Of a stretch of DNA of 10,247 bases, positions 1 through 7,237 are shown piece by piece. The notes below the pieces were generated by a model that saw only the letters and a list, made by a program, of their open reading frames with translations, searched no databases and was not told the origin of the DNA. The stretch's first letter is position 1. The number at the start of each line of letters is the position of its first letter. A program made the position numbers and the translations under genes. Source of the stretch: CAZLMW01 sp964560875 (GTDB lineage Bacteria; Myxococcota_A; UBA9042); assembly GCA_964560875.1 (NCBI GenBank), contig CAZLMW010000193.1:1-10247 (forward strand). The letters run 5' to 3'.

Positions 1-36
1 GCTTCAACGGGTCCCGCCCCCTAAGAGGCGGGTAAG
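1..36 (-). CRISPR. Probable single CRISPR repeat at window edge (array continues to the left)
   Basis: Read on the minus strand, this stretch starts CTTACCCGCC and ends ACCCGTTGAAGC. The terminal GTTGAAGC matches the usual 8-nt 3' end of type I repeats (G/ATTGAAAC-like), which becomes the crRNA 5' handle. A 6-bp stem is visible on the plus strand: CCCGCC (13-18) and GGCGGG (27-32), with an 8-nt loop. This fits the stem that a Cas6-type nuclease recognises. The orientation agrees with an array transcribed in the same direction as the cas genes and lying beyond base 1. Only one copy is visible, so calling it a repeat is an inference from shape, end motif and position next to cas2. The outer boundary near 36-40 is uncertain. 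Confidence 0.65.
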
Positions 37-284
37 AGCCGGCGGCAAAAACGCAGGCAGCGTGGCGAGTTGTAGCGCCGCTTTCGAAGGCTGGCAAGCA
101 GCTCTCTGGTTCGCGCCGCCTGCAGTCGCGACGAGGCTCCATGCAACAGGCCGGTTCCGTACTAAAGTCAACCTCATACGGTGTTTTCGAAAGGTCGCGG
201 GGTGTTGGCGATCACACACAGTGTTCGATCTGTTCACGGCCGATCTACGCATCCAAGTCGCCATCGTACGATGCGTATGACCGC
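37..284 (-). other. Probable CRISPR leader (non-coding, between cas2 and the first repeat)
   Basis: About 250 bp lie between the cas2 stop and the repeat-like unit with no credible gene; the ORFs crossing it also run into cas2 in other frames. By position this should be the leader, which promotes array transcription and guides Cas1-Cas2 integration. It contains a -35-like TTGACT on the minus strand (plus positions 166-171), but the hexamer 17 nt further on is poor, so any promoter is unproven. A T5 tract on the minus strand (47-51) sits just before the repeat. Two TTTCGAA motifs (82-88, 185-191) and a 12-bp palindrome (262-273) are the other visible features. Confidence 0.5.
246..277. promoter_or_regulatory. 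Nested inverted repeats just downstream of cas2
   Basis: TACGCATC (246-253) and GATGCGTA (270-277) form a perfect 8-bp inverted repeat with a 16-nt loop. Overlapping the right arm is a perfect 12-bp palindrome, CATCGTACGATG (262-273). The element begins 8 bp past the cas2 stop codon. It could be a dyad operator, a protein site in the leader, or a structure at the end of the cas mRNA. It has no U-tract and does not look like a standard intrinsic terminator. Confidence 0.3.
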
Positions 285-575
285 CTACAGGATACGAGCC
301 TGCAGCTGCGGTTGCTCGATTCCCCGACCGATCGCGCTGACAGCCTCCGCGCCCCGGCCGTCGATTGGACCGAGGCTTGCGAACAGCACCTGGTCGTCGC
401 CGGGTTTGATCACGCGCTCCAATGCAGCCTGTAGTTCCACCCGCTCGCGCCTGCCGAGCACACACCGAAATACGGAATACTGCAGTCGATCTCCGTAGCC
501 TCGCAGAGTCTTGAACACCTTCGCGCGGCGCTTCGAGTCCGCGATGTCGTAGCTGACCAGCCATGCCTTGCGCAC
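285..575 (-). CDS. cas2: Cas2, CRISPR spacer-integration subunit
   Basis: This 96-residue protein has the normal Cas2 length and opens with the typical first beta strand WLVSYDI, including the conserved Asp10. It continues into ADSKRRAKVFKTLRGYGDRL and QYSVFRC, the classic Cas2 helix and second strand. Cas2 is a ferredoxin-fold dimer that bridges two Cas1 dimers and holds the prespacer during integration. The start is a GTG at 573-575. It overlaps the TAG stop of the cas4-cas1 gene by one base (TAGTG) and has a good Shine-Dalgarno sequence (GAGGTG, 581-586). It is the last gene of the operon and abuts the leader, the usual place for cas2 in type I-G. Identification is secure. Confidence 0.96.
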   Translation of the reverse strand: MRKAWLVSYDIADSKRRAKVFKTLRGYGDRLQYSVFRCVLGRRERVELQAALERVIKPGDDQVLFASLGPIDGRGAEAVSAIGRGIEQPQLQARIL

Positions 576-2308
576 TATCGCACCTCGAACCGCGGAAATG
601 ACTCGAGTTCACCGAGCAGAACCCGGGCGAACAGGCGCGTCTGCACTTCGAGTACCCGGCGATATGAGATTCGGTAGCCGAACACCGGGTGCGTCACCAA
701 CTGGTCCATCCGGCGCTCCCACGCCTTGATGAACGCTTTTCGGCCTGACGCTGTCAGGTTGCAGGCACCGCCTCGGGTGATGAAGTGGCGCGGCGTCAGT
801 TCGCCGTTGTTCAAGCAGAGCAGCGCCACTGAGTCGCCGAGGATCGGTCGGAATCCTTCCATCAGGTCCAACGCAAGCGCAGGTCTGCCGTGGCGAGGTT
901 CGTGTAAGAACCCAAGGAGCGGTTCGAGGCCCACGCGGACGCACACATGGGTGAGTTCTCGAGAGAGCATCGCGTACGCGAACGACAAGGTTGCGTTGAC
1001 CGGGTCCCTCGGTGGGCGTCGATTTCGCTGCTCAAGCTTGAAGCCCAGAAGCCGCGCCTCCGCGGTCAACATCACGTCGAAAGTGCCGAAGTAGTGTCTC
1101 GCCGCGTTGCCCTCAAAGCCACGAAGCTCGTCCAGATCGCGCGCGCTGGCTACGCGTCGCCTCGCGGCGGCCATAGCTCGCAGCGCCTTGTCCACAGTTT
1201 TGCGCTGCTCCGGGTCATCTGCGCTCCGCCGCCGACCGTGCCTTCTCAACAATGTGCGCTGGTTCGCGATCTTCTCGGCGACAAAACATCGCGCATGTTT
1301 GAGCTTGGTGGGGAGGTCGGCGGCAGCGCGATGTTGCGCGACGCGGACGACAACATTGCCGTGCGGCATTCCCTGAACGAAGCCGTTGAACCAGCCGCCC
1401 GACGAGAAGAACGCCGTTGGGATCCCCAGCCGCATAAGTCGTGCCAACGCCTGTGTGGACACCTGCACGCGACCGTACAGACTGACTTGGCTGGTCAACG
1501 GCAGCGGAGCTCGGCCCAACTCCTCCCCGGAGCGGCGCACCAGCAGTTCGTCGCCGCGCAGCCCGACATACGCACCCGGAGTGACCACATGCAGTGGCTC
1601 GCCGTCGTCGCGTGCCGGCACGAGGCGACGGGAAAGGCGCTCTTCTTCAGCGCCCAGCGGATCACCGCTGTCCCCGCCGAGCAACCCCAATTCGTCGGGC
1701 ATGCAGATCGGCGCCAGCGAACACCCCACGCAGCGAGGAGAGTCGACCAGCGGTGGCGGCGTTGTGCCGGCATCGATCGTGGCGCGGAACTCGCGAACAG
1801 CACCGTGAGTTTCCGCGAGTAGTTTGTCGTCAAGCTCGACGCGCACTCGCTTGCGTGACGCCGCGAACCACAGCGCGCCTTCACGCACCTGGTAGCCGTT
1901 CGCTCGCAGCACGACGGCCTGTGCGCAGACCTGGACCCGCTCTGGAAGCCACGCGCCATGTTCCACGTCGGGTGCGGCTGATCGCTTGTAGTCCACAGGG
2001 CGTACCGTGCCGTCGGCGAGCGCCTCCACGAGGTCGATGCGTGCCGTGATCCCGTCCGCTTCGGACGTGAGCCACAGCGACCGCGCGACCTCACGGCCTT
2101 CCAGCGCGTCCTGTTCGGGCCACTCCCCCTGCTCCTTGTCGACGCGTCGATGGACTCTGCGACCGTCGACGGTCTCTGGACTGTCGGCCCACTCGCGCTG
2201 CACGTGCTCCAACACAGCCAAACGTGGGCAGTAGACCCACTCATTGAGCATCCGCGCCGGGATGGGGTCGGGGGGCGCGGTCGCAGCCGGTTTGGCGCAA
2301 TCAGACAT
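575..2308 (-). CDS. cas4-cas1: Cas4-Cas1 fusion protein
   Basis: The 577-residue protein joins two adaptation enzymes. The Cas4 part (about 15-205) has the iron-sulfur cysteines Cys27 and Cys193, Cys196, Cys202 (CVGC..APIC). It also has the RecB-type nuclease residues His53, Asp92 (ARIDLVE) and Asp106 with Lys108 (VDYKR). The Cas1 part (about 238-577) has Glu399 in LRGFEGNAARHYF, His469 in GFLHEPRHG and Asp481/Glu484 in DLMEGFRP, the metal-binding catalytic set. In characterised type I-G systems this fusion trims prespacers, checks the PAM and integrates them with Cas2. The ATG at 2306-2308 lies inside csb2, giving an 8-bp overlap. No Shine-Dalgarno is evident upstream, which suggests translational coupling to csb2. 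Both active sites appear intact. Confidence 0.96.
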   Translation of the reverse strand: MSDCAKPAATAPPDPIPARMLNEWVYCPRLAVLEHVQREWADSPETVDGRRVHRRVDKEQGEWPEQDALEGREVARSLWLTSEADGITARIDLVEALADGTVRPVDYKRSAAPDVEHGAWLPERVQVCAQAVVLRANGYQVREGALWFAASRKRVRVELDDKLLAETHGAVREFRATIDAGTTPPPLVDSPRCVGCSLAPICMPDELGLLGGDSGDPLGAEEERLSRRLVPARDDGEPLHVVTPGAYVGLRGDELLVRRSGEELGRAPLPLTSQVSLYGRVQVSTQALARLMRLGIPTAFFSSGGWFNGFVQGMPHGNVVVRVAQHRAAADLPTKLKHARCFVAEKIANQRTLLRRHGRRRSADDPEQRKTVDKALRAMAAARRRVASARDLDELRGFEGNAARHYFGTFDVMLTAEARLLGFKLEQRNRRPPRDPVNATLSFAYAMLSRELTHVCVRVGLEPLLGFLHEPRHGRPALALDLMEGFRPILGDSVALLCLNNGELTPRHFITRGGACNLTASGRKAFIKAWERRMDQLVTHPVFGYRISYRRVLEVQTRLFARVLLGELESFPRFEVR

Positions 2309-3941
2309 CAGCTATCGGCACAAACACACCCAGCCCGAAATGAGCCCCATAGCCCAGGCAAATGGGGCCGCGCACTGGCTCCGCAAACTCCAACACAAAG
2401 CCATAGCCCCGGTCGGGACCACGTCTGCCGCCGGCGCGTCGGGCGCGGCCACGGTGCCGATCAAGCGCAAACCCCAGCCAGGAGATCTCTCGCCCATCGA
2501 CGTTTCCACGTGCCATCGACTCGACGTGGACGAGGGGCGGCAGTTCACCCAACGCGCAGAGTCGACGAAGGTCGTGTTCCGGGCTTCCGATCACCAGCCC
2601 GGACGCGTCGACGCGACGTTTGCCGTTGCGACGCACCTTCGGCAACCGCGTCGGTACGAAGGGAGTCATCGAGCGCCAGTGGCGTGAGCGGCCGAACACC
2701 GCGCCATCGGGCGTGTCGCCGGTGAGTTCGCTCGGGTCTCCCACGGCTTCGACGAATAGCCGCCAGTCGTGGCCGTCGCGCCGGGCAAGGACAGTCGTGC
2801 GGTCAATGGCGGCCAGCTCGCGGGGGCCAAAGCCATCGGCGGCGAACAGGACAACTGAACCAATGGACCCCGGCGGTCGGCGGGAGTCTCTGCGCGACGG
2901 GACGGGAATGACGTGCAGGTGTCGGTGCCCTTTTCGTGGGGCCCCGGTTTCGTCGCGACCGCTAAGTACACGGGTCCGTCCCGCGTTCGCGAGCAGCGCT
3001 CGATGGATTCGGTCCGCCACGGTGACCACCTTAAAGCAGCTCGGCGCGACAGTCGTCTGCAGGCCAAGGCGAATCGCAGTGGGCCTTGGTCCCGAAGGGC
3101 GCGTCTTGCTTGCTCGAACAGCAGGGGCGAGCAATGTTGGTGGTGTGCGCCAGGCCGCCCATCGGGCACCGGGCGGGACGCTCCAGCCCGCCTTGTGAAG
3201 CGACGCAGTATCGGCCTCTAGAACATCCAGGCAGTCCACAGGCAGGACCTTCAGCAGCTTCCTCCCCGCCGCCTTCACGGCCTTCTCCACCAACTTGTCG
3301 TCGCCCCTGACATCCCTCCGCGTCGCGACCCGCGTCGCTTCGAGCGTGCTCGTGCGCCACGATTGAAATGCGGCGGCCGGTAGCGGAACCAGCAGGTCGA
3401 TGCGCTCGTCCATGCCCAGGCTGTCGCCGTCACCAAGCGGTGCCACGACGTGAACGGCGCTTACCAAGTCGGCCTCGTCACCGCGCATCAACCGCGCGTC
3501 GACCCAACTCTCGCGGCGACCAAGATAGCTGAGCCGCGCAAGCAGCTCATCGAGGGCAGCGCGTTCGTCGCTGCCGAGCTGGAGGTCGGGCCACCAGATG
3601 CGGAGCGCGCCGGCCGGCCCGGCGCCGTCACCAACATGAACGAATGCGTCGAGAACCTTCGAAGTGTTGCCTTTGTACGGCGGCATATAGTGACGCGTGT
3701 GCGCGACGGACGCGTGCGGCAATCTGTACGTAGGCAAGGTGAGCGAAAGTTGGTCAAACACGGCGCGCAGAAGCGTTTCCGGCACGATGGCGTCGCGGCC
3801 GTGGCGATGCCACACCGACAGCAGTGCGCGAAGCAATCGCCATGGCGACGGCGGCCACTCCACAGCGCCCTCGTTCACGCCGCGACCCCACGGTGTGGCG
3901 TGATAGCGCCGCGCTGGGAACCGAAGCTCAATCGTCGTCAT
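2301..3941 (-). CDS. csb2: Csb2, Cas5-Cas6 fusion of type I-G (GSU0054 family)
   Basis: The 546-residue protein has the Csb2 signature. The Cas5-like half starts MTTIELRFPARRYHATPWG, followed by EWPPSPWRLLRALLSVW (29-45) and HTRHYMPPYKGNTSKVLDAFV (81-101). The C-terminal half has GHRHLHVIPVP (338-348), HWRSMTPFVPTRLP (421-434) and the glycine-rich Cas6-type loop GPICLGYGAHFGLGVFVP (525-542) close to the C-terminus. In studied type I-G complexes Csb2 cuts pre-crRNA and stays on the crRNA 3' end. Which histidine is catalytic cannot be told from sequence alone; His534 in the loop is a candidate. The ORF is open six codons further, to 3959. I chose the ATG at 3939-3941 because GAGGTG (3945-3950) lies just before it and because homologues begin at MTTIELRF-like residues. 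It overlaps cas4-cas1 by 8 bp. Confidence 0.94.
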   Translation of the reverse strand: MTTIELRFPARRYHATPWGRGVNEGAVEWPPSPWRLLRALLSVWHRHGRDAIVPETLLRAVFDQLSLTLPTYRLPHASVAHTRHYMPPYKGNTSKVLDAFVHVGDGAGPAGALRIWWPDLQLGSDERAALDELLARLSYLGRRESWVDARLMRGDEADLVSAVHVVAPLGDGDSLGMDERIDLLVPLPAAAFQSWRTSTLEATRVATRRDVRGDDKLVEKAVKAAGRKLLKVLPVDCLDVLEADTASLHKAGWSVPPGARWAAWRTPPTLLAPAVRASKTRPSGPRPTAIRLGLQTTVAPSCFKVVTVADRIHRALLANAGRTRVLSGRDETGAPRKGHRHLHVIPVPSRRDSRRPPGSIGSVVLFAADGFGPRELAAIDRTTVLARRDGHDWRLFVEAVGDPSELTGDTPDGAVFGRSRHWRSMTPFVPTRLPKVRRNGKRRVDASGLVIGSPEHDLRRLCALGELPPLVHVESMARGNVDGREISWLGFALDRHRGRARRAGGRRGPDRGYGFVLEFAEPVRGPICLGYGAHFGLGVFVPIADV

Positions 3942-3944
3942 GAT

Positions 3945-3950
3945 CACCTC
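3945..3950 (-). promoter_or_regulatory. Shine-Dalgarno fixing the csb2 start
   Basis: GAGGTG on the minus strand puts its GAGG core 5 nt before the ATG at 3939-3941. The ATG at 3957-3959 lies upstream of this motif, so it cannot use it. The shorter Csb2 start is therefore preferred. Confidence 0.75.
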
Positions 3951-3974
3951 AATACACATGGGTGGCCGCAGAGT

Positions 3975-3992
3975 CCTGCTTTCGCTGGCAGG
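3975..3992 (-). other. Small hairpin in the csb1-csb2 gap
   Basis: CCTGC and GCAGG form a perfect 5-bp stem with an 8-nt loop, starting four bases past the csb1 stop codon. There is no U-tract, so it is not a convincing terminator. It could affect stability or read-through of the mRNA 3' of csb1, but a stem this short can occur by chance in GC-rich DNA. Confidence 0.3.
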
Positions 3993-3996
3993 TCGC

Positions 3997-4944
3997 TTAC
4001 TTGCCGGATTTGTAGGTGACCGTCGTGATCACCTGCTCAGCGAATTGCGCACTCACCGCTGAAATCAAGCCGCCAATGCCGGCTTCGAGCTCCGGTCGGT
4101 TCGGCAACACGAAGCCTTCGGGAGACTTGATGTTGACCGGTCCGGCGACCTCGAAATCGCATGCGGTTCGCAGGCGAAGGCCGTCGTCCAGAAAGCGGAC
4201 AATCTTGTACAGCGCCAGCGCGATCAGCAGCTCCGTCGCGGCCTCTCCCAGCCCGTAGGCGCGCAGTTGAGCGAGGTCGAGGTTGAAGTAGGCAGTGACC
4301 CGGCCAGTGTACTCGTCGCGCTGAAACGGCACGTGACCAAAGCCCTTCTTTGTGTTGCCCGTAGGGTCCACCTCGTCCTTCTTGACGCCGCCGCTTGCTG
4401 CGAGGCCGACGTCTCTCGCTTCGATGAACGCCGATAACGCGCGTTGCAGGCGCAGGCGACCGCCGGCGATCTCCTTCTTTGCGAGAAACACCCCGTGCAG
4501 CAGGCAATTGACGTCGTATTTGAAAAGCACGCCCACAAAGTTCGCGTAGTTCACGCGACCCTTCTGCAGCACGTCCAGCTCGGCACGCAGAGTCTCAAAG
4601 AACGACCTGTCGGCTGACTCGAGAATGTAGGGGCTATTGAGTCGGTGGCTCTCAAGGATTGAATTTGTCAACGCCACACCGTCCTCGTCGACAACAGCGA
4701 CGTACGGAAGGCCGCGCAGCGGTGTGACCAGGTCGTCGGCTGCTGCATCCCAGCAAACCTCCTCAAGTCGGTTCGCCATCGACTGCGGCGATTCCACCAG
4801 CAACAGCTTCTCGCCGTCGGGGCCGTCGTACGTCGCTGCACCGATATCCGGAAAACCGGTGGGCTGAAAGCGGCTTCCCTGCACGGGGCGCAGCGGCGCC
4901 TGTACCAAGAGGCGCGTGCTTTGCTTGAGGTTGCTGAGATCCAT
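3997..4944 (-). CDS. csb1: Csb1, Cas7-type backbone subunit of type I-G (GSU0053 family)
   Basis: The 315-residue protein is a Csb1/Cas7g. It has LLLVESPQSMANRLEEVCWD (47-66), the family hallmark, followed by YVAVVDEDG and TNSILESHRLNSPYIL (93-108). GVLFKYDVNCLLHGVFLAKK (138-157) and RLQRALSAFIEARDVG (166-180) follow, then a C-terminal part around DFEVAGPVNIKSPEGF. Cas7 subunits polymerise on the crRNA spacer to make the curved backbone; seven copies are reported in a studied type I-G complex. The open frame extends to 5229, but that would overlap csx17. The ATG at 4942-4944 has GGAG (4951-4954) at 6-nt spacing and gives the family's normal N-terminus. It is the only gene of the operon with real gaps on both sides (79 and 55 bp). 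Confidence 0.95.
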   Translation of the reverse strand: MDLSNLKQSTRLLVQAPLRPVQGSRFQPTGFPDIGAATYDGPDGEKLLLVESPQSMANRLEEVCWDAAADDLVTPLRGLPYVAVVDEDGVALTNSILESHRLNSPYILESADRSFFETLRAELDVLQKGRVNYANFVGVLFKYDVNCLLHGVFLAKKEIAGGRLRLQRALSAFIEARDVGLAASGGVKKDEVDPTGNTKKGFGHVPFQRDEYTGRVTAYFNLDLAQLRAYGLGEAATELLIALALYKIVRFLDDGLRLRTACDFEVAGPVNIKSPEGFVLPNRPELEAGIGGLISAVSAQFAEQVITTVTYKSGK

Positions 4945-4950
4945 CGTATT

Positions 4951-4954
4951 CTCC
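4951..4954 (-). promoter_or_regulatory. Shine-Dalgarno fixing the csb1 start
   Basis: GGAG on the minus strand lies 6 nt before the ATG at 4942-4944. It supports the 315-residue Csb1 over the upstream-extended frame that would run into csx17. Confidence 0.7.
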
Positions 4955-4970
4955 ACTTTGTGGGCCGCGC

Positions 4971-4991
4971 GGACCCGGGTAGGATTGGTCC
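4971..4991 (-). other. Weak inverted repeat in the csx17-csb1 gap
   Basis: GGACC (4971-4975) and GGTCC (4987-4991) can pair as a 5-bp stem with an 11-nt loop. The rest of the 79-bp gap (4945-5023) shows the csb1 ribosome binding site and no convincing internal promoter. The repeat may be chance. Confidence 0.2.
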
Positions 4992-5023
4992 TGGGGCACG
5001 TCGCACCAAGACTGTCGGCAGCT

Positions 5024-7237
5024 TTACGCCGACGATTGATTCGCTTGTGCTCTGTCCTGATGCTTTGCCCCTGCGCGCAACGCGAGCTGTCGCAGCGCTG
5101 CTGGGCCAAGGCCGAATAGCAGCGCTGCTGCCATTCGACGGCCGACGGCTGTGTCCACGACAGGGTGCAGCGCCGGGGCGGCAACACCCAAGGCGCGAAG
5201 TCTGCGGCGAGCAGCGCGGGCGGCGTCATCGACGCGGCCAGCTGCTAGCAGCCCAACAACCTGCCGGTCACGCACGCCGCTGCTCGATTGCGCAAAGACG
5301 CCATTCGCACCGGCTCGGTCCAGCAAGCACAACCGCACCTGCGCGAAATCTGCGCCCGGCAACGGCCCACTCGCAGCCGGGTTGTCGGGTTCCCACGCTC
5401 GGCCGCCGTACAGCTCCACACGGGCAAGGGCGCGGACGAGAACCCAGAATCGCTCAAAGTCCAGGTCGCCCACGATGAAGCGTCGCACGTCGGAGAGTCG
5501 CGCCCATCGTGTCGCCTGCTCTGGCCACTGGGTGCCGCCGGCGTTCTCCGCATGGAGTAGCTTGCGCGCCAGCACCGCCAGCATCGCTGGGACCGGTTGT
5601 CGACCCGGGACCAGATCTCGCAAATCGGCGGTGCGCCAGCCCTTCGACCAGCGGCCAGGCTGGACGGGCGCGAGGTGATAGCGCAGCGGGCGCTCAGACC
5701 GCGGTCCTCCCTCTCCGCCGGAAACAGACCGAGTCGCGGCCAAGCTCAGCGCGAGCCGCCACTCCGCGGTCTTGTCGTCGGCGAGACGCAACCACTCGGG
5801 TGTGAGCCGGGGGAGAGGTTTGAGTCTTCGAACATCGGTGCGCATCGTGCTGCGCCAGTACGCATCTTCTGCGTCGGCGAGCGCAATGAGCAACGCCTGC
5901 GCGTCGCTCGGGCGAACGCGTTGCGGCGCCACGGGCCGGCATAGCTCGACAATCGAGTCCTCGACACGCCGCCACGCCTGGGCGAGCGACGCCGGCCCAG
6001 ACGTAGATTCTCGGCGCAGCCCCTGTAGCCACCCGTCGATGCGGTCAATGAGTCGGGCTCCGTCGTTCGTCCCGACCAGCCTGCGGCCGAGCGGCACGGC
6101 AAAATACGACAGACCATTTCGCAGGTGCAGCCCGGTGCGCTCGAACGCTTCAATGCCTCGATCCGTTCCGAGCGTCGCGACCGCTCTCGCAAAGTCCACG
6201 CCGTCTCTTGCGCTCCGCCCGCCGACGCGCGCGCGGCCCTCGGCGAATACCGCTCTGGTCTCCGCGAGAGTCGCCGGTTGCGACCACACAGGCAGCCAGA
6301 GTTCGCCACGCGAATCCCCACCGGCGCTCTCGTTAAGTGTCGCGGTCGTCGCGCCGCCTGCCGAAGCCACAGTAAACGGAGACGCAGCGGCAGAGGGGCC
6401 GCGCACATCGCCCATTCGCCGCGAAACACCGCCAGGAAAGAGCAGGGCGCCCTCCAGCATGAGCACGAACATCCACGGGTTGAGCAGACTCTTTCCGTCG
6501 AATCCTGACGTCTGGTTGGCGCCGCCGGCGGCGCCAGGGGCGAACTGACCCACGGCCTTGCCGGTCGCGAGACCCGCGGCGGCGCTGCCATGCAGCATTG
6601 CCGCCAGCAAACCTCTGGTGCGGGGCATCGCCTTGCCGCTGCGCCCATCAAACAATTCGGTGAGTCGCTGCATGAAGTTGTTGGTGAAGTCGAGTCGGCC
6701 ATCGTTGCCGCCGGTGCCAAGAAGCGGCGGGAACACGAGCCGCTCGCCCGCGATCGCGACGGCGGCGTCGATAAACGGCAACGCTTCGTCCGGCAATGTC
6801 GCGCGAGACAGGCGCAACAACTTGTCCTTGGCCGCGCCCACTTTCCCGGCGGCCTTGTCCTCGCCCTTGTCCACCGTCAGTCCGAGGCGACGACGGGCCG
6901 CGACGGCGACAGCGATGGCACTTCGATACACCGCAAAACGCTCCGCGTCGGTATTGCGAAGCACCTCAAACCCGGCCTTGTTGTCACCTGGAGCAAAACC
7001 ACTGCCGCCGTTCCACGGGGCAACGAGGGGGCTCGGCGCGTACTGGTTCAGCAGGAAATCAGTCAGCTCGTCTGAGTTGAGCGACGTGCTGAGCACAAAT
7101 CGATCATTGCGCCAACAGCCGCGAGCGGCCGTGTCCGTTTGCTCCACGACGATTCGAAGGACGCCAAGGCCGGATAGGTAGCTGGCGAGCGGACGTGGGG
7201 CGATGCCTTTGAGACAGTGTTCGTGGCGTACGCTCAT
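5024..7237 (-). CDS. csx17: Csx17 / Cas8g, large subunit of the type I-G effector
   Basis: The 737-residue protein matches Csx17 along its length. It has GIAPRPLASYLSGLGVLRIVVEQ (11-33), YAPSPLVAPWNGGSGF (66-81), PPLLGTGGNDGRLDFTNNFMQRL (170-192) and a Gly/Pro-rich stretch leading into KSLLNPWMFVLMLEGALLF (249-267). Further on are GELWLPVW (311-318) and TLGTDRGIEAFERTGLHLRNG (355-375). Csx17 is the Cas8-equivalent; in a studied type I-G complex it spans the belly of the effector and binds Cas3. PAM recognition by Cas8-type subunits is expected but not proven from this sequence. The ATG overlaps the cas3 stop as ATGA, and GAGG (7247-7250) precedes it by 9 nt. I found no convincing internal start for a separate Cas11 small subunit. 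No frameshift or stop is present. Confidence 0.95.
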   Translation of the reverse strand: MSVRHEHCLKGIAPRPLASYLSGLGVLRIVVEQTDTAARGCWRNDRFVLSTSLNSDELTDFLLNQYAPSPLVAPWNGGSGFAPGDNKAGFEVLRNTDAERFAVYRSAIAVAVAARRRLGLTVDKGEDKAAGKVGAAKDKLLRLSRATLPDEALPFIDAAVAIAGERLVFPPLLGTGGNDGRLDFTNNFMQRLTELFDGRSGKAMPRTRGLLAAMLHGSAAAGLATGKAVGQFAPGAAGGANQTSGFDGKSLLNPWMFVLMLEGALLFPGGVSRRMGDVRGPSAAASPFTVASAGGATTATLNESAGGDSRGELWLPVWSQPATLAETRAVFAEGRARVGGRSARDGVDFARAVATLGTDRGIEAFERTGLHLRNGLSYFAVPLGRRLVGTNDGARLIDRIDGWLQGLRRESTSGPASLAQAWRRVEDSIVELCRPVAPQRVRPSDAQALLIALADAEDAYWRSTMRTDVRRLKPLPRLTPEWLRLADDKTAEWRLALSLAATRSVSGGEGGPRSERPLRYHLAPVQPGRWSKGWRTADLRDLVPGRQPVPAMLAVLARKLLHAENAGGTQWPEQATRWARLSDVRRFIVGDLDFERFWVLVRALARVELYGGRAWEPDNPAASGPLPGADFAQVRLCLLDRAGANGVFAQSSSGVRDRQVVGLLAAGRVDDAARAARRRLRALGVAAPALHPVVDTAVGRRMAAALLFGLGPAALRQLALRAGAKHQDRAQANQSSA

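Noticed and set aside
166..171. Sigma-70 promoter in the leader based on TTGACT
   Set aside because: The -35 box is good, but the hexamer 17 bp away (TGTTGC) is a poor -10. I noted it in the leader entry without calling a promoter.
4..612. 202-codon minus-strand ORF spanning the repeat, leader and cas2
   Set aside because: It overlaps cas2 in another frame, has low-complexity Arg-rich composition, and crosses the repeat and leader. It is a by-product of high GC.
947..1822. 291-codon plus-strand ORF antisense to cas4-cas1
   Set aside because: It lies wholly inside a strongly supported gene on the other strand and shows no family motif.
4945..5229. Csb1 start at 5229, overlapping csx17 by about 200 bp
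   Set aside because: The ATG at 4944 has GGAG at good spacing and begins the family-like N-terminus.
5024..5900. Internal start in csx17 for a separate Cas11 small subunit
   Set aside because: Several in-frame Met codons occur near the 3' part, but those I checked lack a Shine-Dalgarno, and I see no helical-bundle domain that begins at one.
5746..6720. 324-codon minus-strand ORF, and a 258-codon plus-strand ORF at 5772-6548, inside csx17
   Set aside because: Both have the Arg/Ser/Pro-rich composition of shadow frames, while the csx17 frame carries the family motifs throughout.
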